From Rhodobacteraceae bacterium EL129 (GTDB lineage Bacteria; Pseudomonadota; Alphaproteobacteria; Rhodobacterales; Rhodobacteraceae): a stretch of DNA of 64,000 nt. The notes below the pieces were generated by a model. The model searched no databases. It was not told where the DNA came from and saw only the letters and a list, made by a program, of their open reading frames with translations. How positions within the stretch are numbered: the first letter of the stretch is position 1; each line of letters starts with the position of its first letter. Position numbers and translations under genes: made by a program. The stretch spans positions 1,938,996-2,002,995 of the forward strand of contig ONZJ01000002.1 of NCBI GenBank assembly GCA_900313005.1. The letters run 5' to 3'. This document shows, piece after piece, positions 56,301-64,000 of this stretch.

Positions 56301-57674
56301 ATGCCCACAGAAATTCTGATGCCCGCCCTGTCGCCCACAATGGAAGAGGGCACATTGGCCAAATGGCTGGTGAAAGAAGGCGATACGGTTGCCTCGGGCG
56401 ATATTCTGGCCGAGATCGAAACCGATAAGGCGACCATGGAATTCGAGGCCGTGGATGAAGGCACAATCGGCAAGATCCTGATTGCCGAGGGCACAGAAGC
56501 CGTGAAAGTGAACACAGCCATCGCCGTGCTGTTGGAAGAGGGCGAGAGCGCCGACGACATTGGCGAGGCCAGCGCGCCCGCCTCAGCAGCGGCGGAAGCG
56601 CCCCCTGCACCTGCGTCCGCCCCTGCTCAGGCCAGCGCCGCCCCGGCGGCCCCTGCCCCCGACACCAGCCCAGACTGGCCCGAGGGCACGGAAATGAAGA
56701 AAATGACAGTGCGTGAGGCGCTCAACACGGCGATGGCCGAAGAAATGCGCTCCGATGACACGGTGTTCGTCATGGGCGAAGAAGTGGCCGAATACCAAGG
56801 CGCCTATAAAATTACCCAAGGCCTGCTGGAAGAATTCAGTGCCAAACGCGTAATCGACACGCCCATCACCGAGCATGGCTTTGCCGGGATCGGCGTGGGG
56901 GCCGCCTGGGGTGGGCTAAAGCCCATCGTGGAATTCATGACCTGGAACTTTGCCATGCAGGCGATTGATCAGATCATCAACTCGGCCGGCAAAACCAACT
57001 ATATGTCAGGTGGTCAGCTGGGCTGTTCCATCGTGTTCCGGGGGGCCAATGGTGCTGCGGCGCGTGTGGGGGCGCAACACTCACAGGATTATGCCGCGTG
57101 GTATGCGCAGGTGCCGGGCCTCAAGGTGGTCCAGCCCTATACGGCCGCCGATTGCAAAGGCCTGTTGAAAACGGCCATTCGCGACCCGAACCCAGTGATC
57201 TTCCTTGAGAATGAGATCATGTACGGTAAATCCTTTGATGTCCCAGCAATTGAGGATTTTACCATTCCATTTGGTAAGGCTCGCATCCACCGGACAGGTG
57301 AAGATGTCACCATCGTCAGCTTTGGGATCGGGATGCAGTATGCCTTGGAAGCCGCTGATAAGCTTGCAGAAGATGGCATTTCGGCGGAAGTGATCGACCT
57401 GCGCACCCTGCGTCCACTGGATTATGACACGGTGATAGCCTCAGTGATGAAAACCAACCGTTGTGTGACAGTAGAAGAAGGCTGGCCCGTGGCCTCCATT
57501 GGCAATCATATCAGCGCCACGCTGATGGAACGCGCGTTTGATTATCTCGACGCGCCCGTGATCAACTGCACAGGCAAGGATGTGCCCATGCCCTATGCTG
57601 CGAACCTTGAAAAGCTGGCCCTGACCTCGACCGCCGAGGTGATCGAGGCTGTAAAACAAGTAACCTACCGTTAA
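56301..57674 (+). CDS. pdhB: pyruvate dehydrogenase E1 component, beta subunit with lipoyl domain
   Basis: 457 residues. An N-terminal lipoyl domain (residues 1-80, lysine in '[11 protein letters not shown]') and an Ala/Pro linker precede the transketolase-type beta subunit ('[19 protein letters not shown]', '[16 protein letters not shown]', '[20 protein letters not shown]' in parts). A lipoyl domain on E1-beta is typical of alphaproteobacteria. That domain differs from the PdhC lipoyl domain at about 5 of 88 positions. Confidence 0.97.
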   Translation: MPTEILMPALSPTMEEGTLAKWLVKEGDTVASGDILAEIETDKATMEFEAVDEGTIGKILIAEGTEAVKVNTAIAVLLEEGESADDIGEASAPASAAAEAPPAPASAPAQASAAPAAPAPDTSPDWPEGTEMKKMTVREALNTAMAEEMRSDDTVFVMGEEVAEYQGAYKITQGLLEEFSAKRVIDTPITEHGFAGIGVGAAWGGLKPIVEFMTWNFAMQAIDQIINSAGKTNYMSGGQLGCSIVFRGANGAAARVGAQHSQDYAAWYAQVPGLKVVQPYTAADCKGLLKTAIRDPNPVIFLENEIMYGKSFDVPAIEDFTIPFGKARIHRTGEDVTIVSFGIGMQYALEAADKLAEDGISAEVIDLRTLRPLDYDTVIASVMKTNRCVTVEEGWPVASIGNHISATLMERAFDYLDAPVINCTGKDVPMPYAANLEKLALTSTAEVIEAVKQVTYR

Positions 57675-57687
57675 GGAGACGAGAGCG

Positions 57688-58995
57688 ATGCCCACAGAAA
57701 TTCTCATGCCCGCCCTCAGCCCCACGATGGAAGAAGGCACATTGGCCAAATGGCTGGTCAAGGAAGGCGACGAAGTGTCGTCCGGTGATCTGTTGGCCGA
57801 GATAGAAACCGACAAGGCCACGATGGAGTTCGAGGCCGTGGACGAAGGCGTGATCGGCAAAATCCTGGTGGCCGAGGGCACCGAAGCAGTGAAAGTAAAC
57901 ACGGCCATCGCCGTGCTGCTGGAAGAGGGCGAAAGTGCCGATGACATTGGCGCGGAGTCTTCGTCGGGCGCTTCCGCGCCTGCCTCAGAAGCACCAGCTC
58001 CCGCTGCTGAGGCACCTGCCCCGGCAGCAGAGACAGCAGCCCCTGCCCCAGCAGCTCCGCGCAAAGACGGCGAGCGCATCTTTGCCTCGCCACTGGCGCG
58101 GCGCATCGCGGCGGATAAAGGGCTTGATCTGGCTGGTATATCTGGCTCTGGCCCTCACGGCCGGATCGTGAAGGCTGATGTTGAAAACGCCAAACCCGGC
58201 GCCAAGTCCGCCGAAACCCCTGCGGCCCCATCTGCGGATGCGCCCAAAGCTGCGGCGCCCGCCCCAGTCTCCGCCAGTGCCATCGCCGCCATGTACGAAG
58301 GCCGCGAATACGAGGAAATCCCGCTGGACGGCATGCGCAAAACCATTGCCGCGCGTCTGACCGAGGCCAAGCAAACCATCCCGCATTTCTACCTGCGCCG
58401 CGATATTCAGCTCGATGCCCTGCTGAAGTTCCGCAGCCAATTGAACAAGCAGTTAGACGCACGCGGAGTAAAACTGTCGGTGAATGACTTCATCATCAAA
58501 GCCTGCGCTTTGGCGCTGCAATCGGTGCCCACCGCCAATGCCGTCTGGGCTGGCGATCGCACGTTGCAGCTCAAACCTTCAGATGTCGCCGTGGCCGTCG
58601 CCATCGAAGGCGGGCTGTTCACACCGGTGCTGAAAGATGCCGAGATGAAATCGCTGTCTGCGCTATCAGCCGAGATGAAAGACCTCGCCGCCCGCGCGCG
58701 CGACCGCAAGCTGGCCCCACATGAATACCAGGGCGGCAGCTTTGCCATTTCCAACCTCGGCATGTTCGGCATCGACAACTTTGATGCGGTGATCAATCCA
58801 CCCCACGGAGCCATTCTGGCTGTTGGAGCGGGAGCGAAGAAACCCGTAGTGGGAGGCGATGGTGAACTGACCGTGGCCACTGTCATGTCCGTGACCTTGT
58901 CGGTGGATCACCGGGTGATAGACGGCGCCTTGGGCGCGGAACTGCTCAACGCGATCAAGGACAATCTTGAGAACCCGATGGTGATGCTGGCCTAA
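57688..58995 (+). CDS. pdhC: dihydrolipoamide acetyltransferase (PDH E2)
   Basis: 435 residues. The order is: lipoyl domain with '[11 protein letters not shown]', an Ala/Pro linker, the E3/E1-binding domain ('[21 protein letters not shown]'), a second linker, and the catalytic domain ending in '[17 protein letters not shown]' (HxxxDG active site). It transfers acetyl groups to CoA and forms the complex core. AAGGAG lies upstream. A terminator follows 24 nt after the stop. E3 is encoded elsewhere (lpdA). Confidence 0.97.
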   Translation: MPTEILMPALSPTMEEGTLAKWLVKEGDEVSSGDLLAEIETDKATMEFEAVDEGVIGKILVAEGTEAVKVNTAIAVLLEEGESADDIGAESSSGASAPASEAPAPAAEAPAPAAETAAPAPAAPRKDGERIFASPLARRIAADKGLDLAGISGSGPHGRIVKADVENAKPGAKSAETPAAPSADAPKAAAPAPVSASAIAAMYEGREYEEIPLDGMRKTIAARLTEAKQTIPHFYLRRDIQLDALLKFRSQLNKQLDARGVKLSVNDFIIKACALALQSVPTANAVWAGDRTLQLKPSDVAVAVAIEGGLFTPVLKDAEMKSLSALSAEMKDLAARARDRKLAPHEYQGGSFAISNLGMFGIDNFDAVINPPHGAILAVGAGAKKPVVGGDGELTVATVMSVTLSVDHRVIDGALGAELLNAIKDNLENPMVMLA

Positions 58996-59019
58996 TCACC
59001 GCCATCGGCCAATCAGAAA

Positions 59020-59053
59020 AACGCCCGGACACTCGTTCCGGGCGTTAATTTTT
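59020..59053 (+). terminator. intrinsic terminator of the pdh operon
   Basis: AACGCCCGG (59020-59028) pairs with CCGGGCGTT (59038-59046) around a 9-nt loop, followed by AATTTTT. Confidence 0.88.
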
Positions 59054-59177
59054 CACGGGATCGGGAAATCCATACTTGTTGATTTTCCTGAGGCTCGGCA
59101 AGACTATCCTCAGTTTATTTCAAACGCTGCCGCATCATTTTCGCGGCTCCAAATAGATTGTTTTAAGGATAACGCTC

Positions 59178-59483
59178 ATGCCTTTGATTGATCCGGCATA
59201 TCTTGATCCTGTCTTCATCGCCCGTGCTGTGGGCCTTGTCGGGGTCTGCATCTACATCATCAGCTTTTTCTGCCTTTGCAGCGGCCGATTGGACAGCACA
59301 CGCCCCACCTACTTTTGCCTGATCTTCGTCGCTTCGGCATGCGTCATGATCTCACTTCTGGCGGATTTCAATCTCAGCGCAGCATTGATCCAGATCTTCT
59401 ATGGGATGATGTCTCTGGGTGGGATCGCCCTCAGACTCTACACCCAGCGCAAGGGCCGCCGCAGCACTGCGGCAGCCGCCTGA
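59178..59483 (+). CDS. small inner-membrane protein, CBU_0592-like
   Basis: 101 residues with three hydrophobic segments ('AVGLVGVCIYIISFFCLC', 'TYFCLIFVASACVMISLL', 'LIQIFYGMMSLGGIALRL') and a basic tail. It resembles the small CBU_0592-type membrane family, a match from memory and not confirmed. Short tail-to-tail gap (3 nt) to cysE on the other strand. Function unknown. Confidence 0.75.
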   Translation: MPLIDPAYLDPVFIARAVGLVGVCIYIISFFCLCSGRLDSTRPTYFCLIFVASACVMISLLADFNLSAALIQIFYGMMSLGGIALRLYTQRKGRRSTAAAA

Positions 59484-59486
59484 ACG

Positions 59487-60302
59487 TTAGCTGCCCGGGC
59501 AGGATTGCAGCAGCTGATCCATGGTCATCGACGGTTGTTCACAGCCTGCGTCACCCACTTCTTTGGCTGGGATCCCCGCCACGGTTTTGCAGGGTGGCAC
59601 TTCCTGCAGCACGACCGAACCTGCCGCAATCCGGCTGCAGTGGCCGACCTTGATGTTGCCCAGCACCTTGGCACCCGCGCCAATCAGTACACCGTCGCCG
59701 ATCTTGGGGTGACGGTCTTCTTCTTCCTTGCCGGTCCCGCCCAGAGTGACCGAATGCAGCATAGAGACATTGTCCCCCACCACAGCGGTTTCGCCAATGA
59801 CGATCGAATGCGCATGGTCGATCATGATACCTTTGCCGATCACGGCACCGGGGTGGATATCGACGCCAAAGGCTTCGGATGCACGCATCTGGAAGAACCG
59901 CGCCAGGTCAAGCCGACCTTGGATCCAGAGCCAATGAGCAACACGGTAGGCTTGCACTGCCTGGAACCCTTTGAAAAACAATAATGGTTGCACAAAACGG
60001 TCACAGGCCGGGTCACGATCCCGCACCGCTACCAGATCCGCTCGCGCGGCCATCGCCAGCTCGGGATCCGCTGCAAAGGCATTGTCACAGATTTCGCGCA
60101 GGATTTGCTCGGGCATCTCAATCGAAGCCAATTTCTGTGAAATCCGGTAGGCCAGAGCCGATTCGAGGCTATTGTGGTGCAAAATCGACGAATGCACCAA
60201 GCCGCCCATCAATGGCTCTTCGGCCACGGCGGCATGAGCTTCTTCACGGATTTTCACCCAAACAGGGTCCAACTCGGCCAGCTTTGCATGTGTCTTCGCC
60301 AT
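59487..60302 (-). CDS. cysE: serine O-acetyltransferase
   Basis: 271 residues. An N-terminal helical domain ('HSSILHHNSLESALAYRIS') is followed by a left-handed beta helix. The active-site region is 'DIHPGAVIGKGIMIDHAHSIVIGETA' (in parts), with 'LHSVTLGGTGKEEEDRHPKIG' next. The C-terminal tail carries 'MTMDQLLQSCPGS' rather than the usual Ile end that docks into cysteine synthase. It makes O-acetylserine for cysteine synthesis and is usually feedback-inhibited by cysteine. Confidence 0.95.
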   Translation of the reverse strand: MAKTHAKLAELDPVWVKIREEAHAAVAEEPLMGGLVHSSILHHNSLESALAYRISQKLASIEMPEQILREICDNAFAADPELAMAARADLVAVRDRDPACDRFVQPLLFFKGFQAVQAYRVAHWLWIQGRLDLARFFQMRASEAFGVDIHPGAVIGKGIMIDHAHSIVIGETAVVGDNVSMLHSVTLGGTGKEEEDRHPKIGDGVLIGAGAKVLGNIKVGHCSRIAAGSVVLQEVPPCKTVAGIPAKEVGDAGCEQPSMTMDQLLQSCPGS

Positions 60303-60388
60303 TGCGATGCTCCTTCACGTCGAATGCTCACTATACCAGATAGGCACACATGGTAAAATGCCAAAGGGTGACGACAAGGATCACAAAA

Positions 60389-60727
60389 ATGAATGACGCG
60401 GATGTGACACAGCTGAGAGCGCAGATCGAGGCACGGCTGGCGGAATTGGAGACCGAGGACGCGCTTGGACAAGAGGGTCAGGCAACCGTAGAACTTGATC
60501 AGCAAGCGGTCGGGCGTCTCAGCCGTATGGACGCCTTGCAAAATCAGGCGATGGCACATGCAAATGCTGGGCGTAGACAAGCTGAGCGCCACAAGCTCGA
60601 AACAGCGCTTTCGCGCATGAACGATGGTGAGTTCGGCTATTGTGAAGAGTGCGGAGAACTTATTGCACGAAGACGGCTGGAATTGGATCCTGCCGCCCTG
60701 CTTTGTATCGAGTGTGCCCGTGGGTAA
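60389..60727 (+). CDS. TraR/DksA-family zinc-finger protein
   Basis: 112 residues from ATG 60389 with AAGGA 8 nt upstream; an in-frame start 39 nt earlier is less likely. An N-terminal coiled coil ('QLRAQIEARLAELETED') is followed by the C4 zinc finger C85-x2-C88...C106-x2-C109 ('YCEECGELIARRRLE', 'LCIECARG'). Shorter than E. coli DksA, so it belongs to the DksA-like group that may bind the RNA polymerase secondary channel. Divergent from cysE. Confidence 0.88.
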   Translation: MNDADVTQLRAQIEARLAELETEDALGQEGQATVELDQQAVGRLSRMDALQNQAMAHANAGRRQAERHKLETALSRMNDGEFGYCEECGELIARRRLELDPAALLCIECARG

Positions 60728-60750
60728 GCGCCCGCGGCAGCTACCTTATC

Positions 60751-63700
60751 CTAAGCCGAGGCCGTTATCTGCGCATAAGGTCCCGGGCCGAACTTGGCTG
60801 AAATCTGCGCCACTTCAATGTTGAAAAAGCCAATTGGGACATCTGTTGCGATCTCTGCGGCGCTGTAGGTCCAGCTGGGTGTATCGGTAAACACTTCACG
60901 CAGAATAACGCCGCCCTGCACCACCCTGAGAAGATAGCTTTCACTTTCTTCCCCAAGCGGAACTTCGGGCACCTCCCAATTGTCGCCACCAACGCGGGTG
61001 CGCCGGATCCACGAGACTTCCAAGTCGCCGGAGGGCAGCGCCTGCGTGCACAGATGTACCGGTCGGTATGGTCGCAGGCCGATGCCTTCAAACGTCAGCT
61101 CGGCATGCTGGAAGGACGGATCACTGTAGAACCGATCCCCCGGGCCGACCCGGTAATGCCGCACCTGACCCAACGCGTTTTCATTCAGGATAATCTGCTT
61201 GGGCGTCTGATCCAGACGCACCACGATTGATCCCGCGGGCCAATCTGTTCCTGGCGTGACCTCGCTGCCCAACTGCCCTCTTAAACGTGTCGACAATTCA
61301 TAGGTCCTGGTGCCCACAAGGGCCGCGTCGCGGAACTGGAACAATTCCCACCCGCCCGGGCTGCCATCCCCAATCGCACAGAGGTTCGCGCCATTGAGCA
61401 GCTCGTATTCGCTGACGCCAGACAATTGACCATTGACCATCTCAACGCGCAATGGCGCGCCCACATCAAAACACCCACTTGGCGCATAGGCCAAAGGCAC
61501 CTCGGTGAAACCCACGGGTGTTGCTGCGTATAACAATGAATTCAACATATAGTTGCTGTCGATCGAGGAAGAGTAGAGAGCAACATAACTGGGAAACGGA
61601 TTGGCCGAGATCGCCAGATGTGGCGCATGCGGCGCCTCATCGCCGGTCATCAGCGGCAAATCCATGAAAATTGGCGTGACCGGTGTGGGTGGCGTGAAAC
61701 CCGGCACACCCGAGGCAATGTCGGGAACATCAATCGTCACATAGGTTTCACGTTCAATGCGAACGGCATCAATCCTCTGGGCAAGTCCCATTTGTTCCAC
61801 ACGGTCGATGCGATAGAACCCCTCGCCACCGTTTTCGGACAGGCAAATCACATCCCCTGCCCCTCGGTCCATCTGTGACGGAGGCAAGGTCAATCGCACC
61901 GTATCGCGCGCCAAACGGGATTCCGACAGCCAGCGCTCCACAGTCTGTCGCCCTTCGGCACGGGTCATCGAGATCGGAATTTCCGAGATCGACACCGAAT
62001 GGGTGCGGTCCTCGGGCAGGATCGCCTCTTCTGCAATCACCTCGTAGTCCCCGTTGGATTCCACAAACCTTAACCGGACACGCCCCGCCAGTTCCACTGA
62101 GGAGGCACGGGTTTCTTCAATGACAGGTGCATCGCCCCCTTCGCGCACAACGGTTTCAGGCTGCACGGTGTAATCCTTCAGCCCATCGCGCATGCGGAAG
62201 GTCAGCACACCGCACCGGTCGATGGCATCGAATCCATAGCGCAGCACCAGCGCCTGTAGGGCGGAACGCGCATCGGTCACATCCTCGACGACGTATCCAC
62301 GCACATGCCCATAAAGCTGACTGACGTCATAATGCTCAAGACCTGCGCGCTGACACAGCTCCTCGACAACACTGGCCAGGGTCCGGGCCGAGGCCCTGCC
62401 CGTCAACCAATGGCCACGTGCATAATTGTCCCCATCCGACCAAAGGCTGCGCGTGTTGGGGAAAAACGGGTACGGACGCGCGTCCCAGGCCCAGACATAA
62501 CAGTGATCCCAATCCAGCATAGGCCCGTCGTATTCCACAGAATAGGGATTGTTGGCCGGATCGCTCCAATATCCCGCCATTGCACGCAGATATTGCATTT
62601 GCATCAACTCATCCTGTCGGCCATTGGAAAACAGCGGCAGGCTCGATTCCGACGATTTATCGTCCAAAAACTTGTTGGGCTGGTTTGCGCCCTTGTCGAT
62701 CGCAGCACATCCATACTCGGTGAATCGGATCGGTTTGGATTGCTCGACCCAGGCCGTCGGAGAGGCGCTGCGCACGCCGCCCACACGTTCGTGGTGATCA
62801 TTCTCCCACCAGCTGCGGATGTCCTTGTATCGCCAGATCCACGGCTCGCCGTGGTCTCCATCTGTGATATCGGTGCGGATTTGCGCATTTCGCGCATCTA
62901 CTGAATGGTAGTACCAATCATATCCTTCACCGCCCTCAATGTTGGATTGCAGATAGTCGAGATTGTAGATCGCGCCTGCGTCCGCATCCAGGTGATCTTG
63001 GCCATCCCGCCAATCGCTCAGCGGCATGTAATTGTCGATCCCGACGAAGTCGATGTCATCATGCGCCCAAAGATCATCCAGATGGAAAAAACGGTCTCCG
63101 GACCCATCCTGAGGCTGATACCCGAAATACTCTGTCCAATCTGCGGCATAGCTGATCTTCACAGTCGGCCCCAGGATGCTGCGCACCTCGGTTAAGAGGG
63201 CAATCATCTGCGCCACTGCTGGGAAACTGTTGTTTGCGCCACGAATTGTGGTCAACCCGACCATTTCCGAGCCGATACAGAAACTTTCAACCCCACCAGC
63301 CGCCTGACACAGCATCGCTTGATGCAAGATAAACCGACGATACCCCCAGTCGTCCTCGGGACCGGTGTATTCAACCGGGCTCTGCTGTTGTTGTCCGGTA
63401 AAGCCAGACCATTCTGTGATGTCGATAAAAGGGCCATATGTGGCCTCGGTTGAGCGCAATTCGAAATCCGCCGCCGAGACCGAGCCAAAGAACGCCGCGA
63501 CCTCCGCATCCGCCGCCGCCGTGCCATAGGCACTGCCCATCTGACCCGGCGCCTTTGCAGTGGTGATGCGCCCGCGCCAGGGCAAAGCAGGCTGATCAGT
63601 GGCATCGCTGTAAGGATCGGGTAATCTGTTGCCGTCCAGCTGGTCCATAAGAATGAATGGATAATACATCACATCCTGCCCGGCGGCCTTGAGGGCCGTG

Positions 63701-63999
63701 ATCGCCTCGACCACCGACACATCGGCGGGTGTGCCGCCGTAAATCGGTGCATTGCTATCATCCCGTGGCACCGGGTCTGCGCCAGATCGCGTAATCCCGT
63801 TGACCTCCCACGGCATGTTGGAGCTGTCATAGGCCGTTTGCTCGACCTTGGGTTTGATTTCGCAGGTCCCTGCGCGCAAATCACTGCCAAACCAGCTGAC
63901 AATCAACGACGTCGCCCCGCAATTGGTCAACTCTCCGGTCATTGCCTCCAGAGAAGTCAGGAAATCCGCCTGCCCTGAGGGAGAGTTGACATTGGCCAA
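60751..63999 (-). CDS. gene transfer agent tail/baseplate protein with TIM-barrel domain (partial, 5' end beyond window)
   Basis: 1082 residues are visible, and the N-terminus lies off the right edge. The first 430 residues or so look like the GTA TIM-barrel domain ('SCGAIDKGANQ'-type end, 'WVEQSKPIRFTEYG', 'GVDNYM'-like 'VGIDNYMPLSD'). Phage-tail-like beta domains follow ('WLSESRLARDTVRLTLPPSQ', 'LRGQLGSEVTPGTDWPAG'). This matches the last large gene of the Rhodobacter capsulatus GTA cluster (orfg15 type). The rest of the cluster should continue beyond the window, upstream of this gene. Confidence 0.85.
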   Translation of the reverse strand: MANVNSPSGQADFLTSLEAMTGELTNCGATSLIVSWFGSDLRAGTCEIKPKVEQTAYDSSNMPWEVNGITRSGADPVPRDDSNAPIYGGTPADVSVVEAITALKAAGQDVMYYPFILMDQLDGNRLPDPYSDATDQPALPWRGRITTAKAPGQMGSAYGTAAADAEVAAFFGSVSAADFELRSTEATYGPFIDITEWSGFTGQQQQSPVEYTGPEDDWGYRRFILHQAMLCQAAGGVESFCIGSEMVGLTTIRGANNSFPAVAQMIALLTEVRSILGPTVKISYAADWTEYFGYQPQDGSGDRFFHLDDLWAHDDIDFVGIDNYMPLSDWRDGQDHLDADAGAIYNLDYLQSNIEGGEGYDWYYHSVDARNAQIRTDITDGDHGEPWIWRYKDIRSWWENDHHERVGGVRSASPTAWVEQSKPIRFTEYGCAAIDKGANQPNKFLDDKSSESSLPLFSNGRQDELMQMQYLRAMAGYWSDPANNPYSVEYDGPMLDWDHCYVWAWDARPYPFFPNTRSLWSDGDNYARGHWLTGRASARTLASVVEELCQRAGLEHYDVSQLYGHVRGYVVEDVTDARSALQALVLRYGFDAIDRCGVLTFRMRDGLKDYTVQPETVVREGGDAPVIEETRASSVELAGRVRLRFVESNGDYEVIAEEAILPEDRTHSVSISEIPISMTRAEGRQTVERWLSESRLARDTVRLTLPPSQMDRGAGDVICLSENGGEGFYRIDRVEQMGLAQRIDAVRIERETYVTIDVPDIASGVPGFTPPTPVTPIFMDLPLMTGDEAPHAPHLAISANPFPSYVALYSSSIDSNYMLNSLLYAATPVGFTEVPLAYAPSGCFDVGAPLRVEMVNGQLSGVSEYELLNGANLCAIGDGSPGGWELFQFRDAALVGTRTYELSTRLRGQLGSEVTPGTDWPAGSIVVRLDQTPKQIILNENALGQVRHYRVGPGDRFYSDPSFQHAELTFEGIGLRPYRPVHLCTQALPSGDLEVSWIRRTRVGGDNWEVPEVPLGEESESYLLRVVQGGVILREVFTDTPSWTYSAAEIATDVPIGFFNIEVAQISAKFGPGPYAQITASA

Positions 64000-64000
64000 C

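Noticed and set aside
1..64000. CRISPR arrays, insertion sequences, integrase genes or rRNA
   Set aside because: Looked for regular direct repeats, transposase motifs and conserved rRNA segments by eye and found none.

Overview
The window is chromosomal DNA of a GC-rich alphaproteobacterium, most likely the Roseobacter group of Rhodobacteraceae. The evidence is a gene-transfer-agent tail gene (TIM-barrel type) running off the right edge, a lipoyl domain on the PDH E1-beta subunit, a GAAC-N7-GAAC LexA box upstream of uvrA, MttB-family and GcvT-type demethylation genes, and many ATGA/GTGA start-stop overlaps. No rRNA, tRNA, CRISPR array, insertion sequence or integrase was seen. Coding density is high and no gap exceeds 300 bp.

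Layout. 1-1970: the end of a valine-degradation operon (acyl-CoA dehydrogenase tail, 3-hydroxyisobutyryl-CoA hydrolase, mmsB). 2034-7602: a glycosyltransferase facing a small secreted protein and uvrA, then a methyltransferase. 7703-15684: minus-strand genes lpdA, a DUF924 protein, an MFS carrier, queA and a giant AsmA-like protein. 15803-20008: plus-strand bcp, a ferritin-like protein, an M23 peptidase with a bactofilin, and a methyltransferase. 20012-27406: an HNH nuclease, a translationally coupled cbiD-cobK-glycosylase-esterase chain, divergent cobA-cobB, and an MFS carrier. 27591-31373: cysS, citramalate synthase and a squalene-synthase-like (NDUFAF6-type) gene. 31540-32551: a SoxR module. 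32654-36459: an aminotransferase, an ATPase and the first MttB homolog. 36640-47957: DUF3179 and DUF4336 proteins, two cyclophilins, pgk, an ornithine cyclodeaminase homolog, a secreted protein, an SDR, class I aldolase, an AidB-like dehydrogenase and ftsB. 47964-54699: a minus-strand cassette of an MttB homolog, two tandem 799-aa FAD/GcvT demethylases and a lipoprotein. 54889-58995: pdhA, a VOC gene, pdhB and pdhC. 59178-64000: a membrane protein, cysE, a DksA-like gene and the GTA tail gene.

How the genes work together. Central carbon is covered by PDH E1/E2 here and its E3 (lpdA) 45 kb away. The two loci share an operator-like motif, GTTTAAC-N4-AACTA, just upstream of their starts. One-carbon metabolism is represented by two MttB homologs plus two THF-linked FAD demethylases, and the DNA upstream of both mttB genes carries a related operator-like element. 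The window also encodes part of cobalamin synthesis, the cofactor family that classical MttB chemistry needs, but no corrinoid carrier protein.

The most distinctive signals are: (i) a near-canonical SoxR-type promoter with a 19-bp spacer driving a VOC gene and a coupled 27-codon ORF; (ii) the demethylation cassette lying between ftsB and pdhA; (iii) the pdhA/lpdA shared motif; (iv) a 26-codon Arg-rich leader-like ORF plus hairpin ahead of the first mttB; (v) a cysS gene whose 3' third has much lower GC than the rest. All were read by eye, and no alignment or database search was run.
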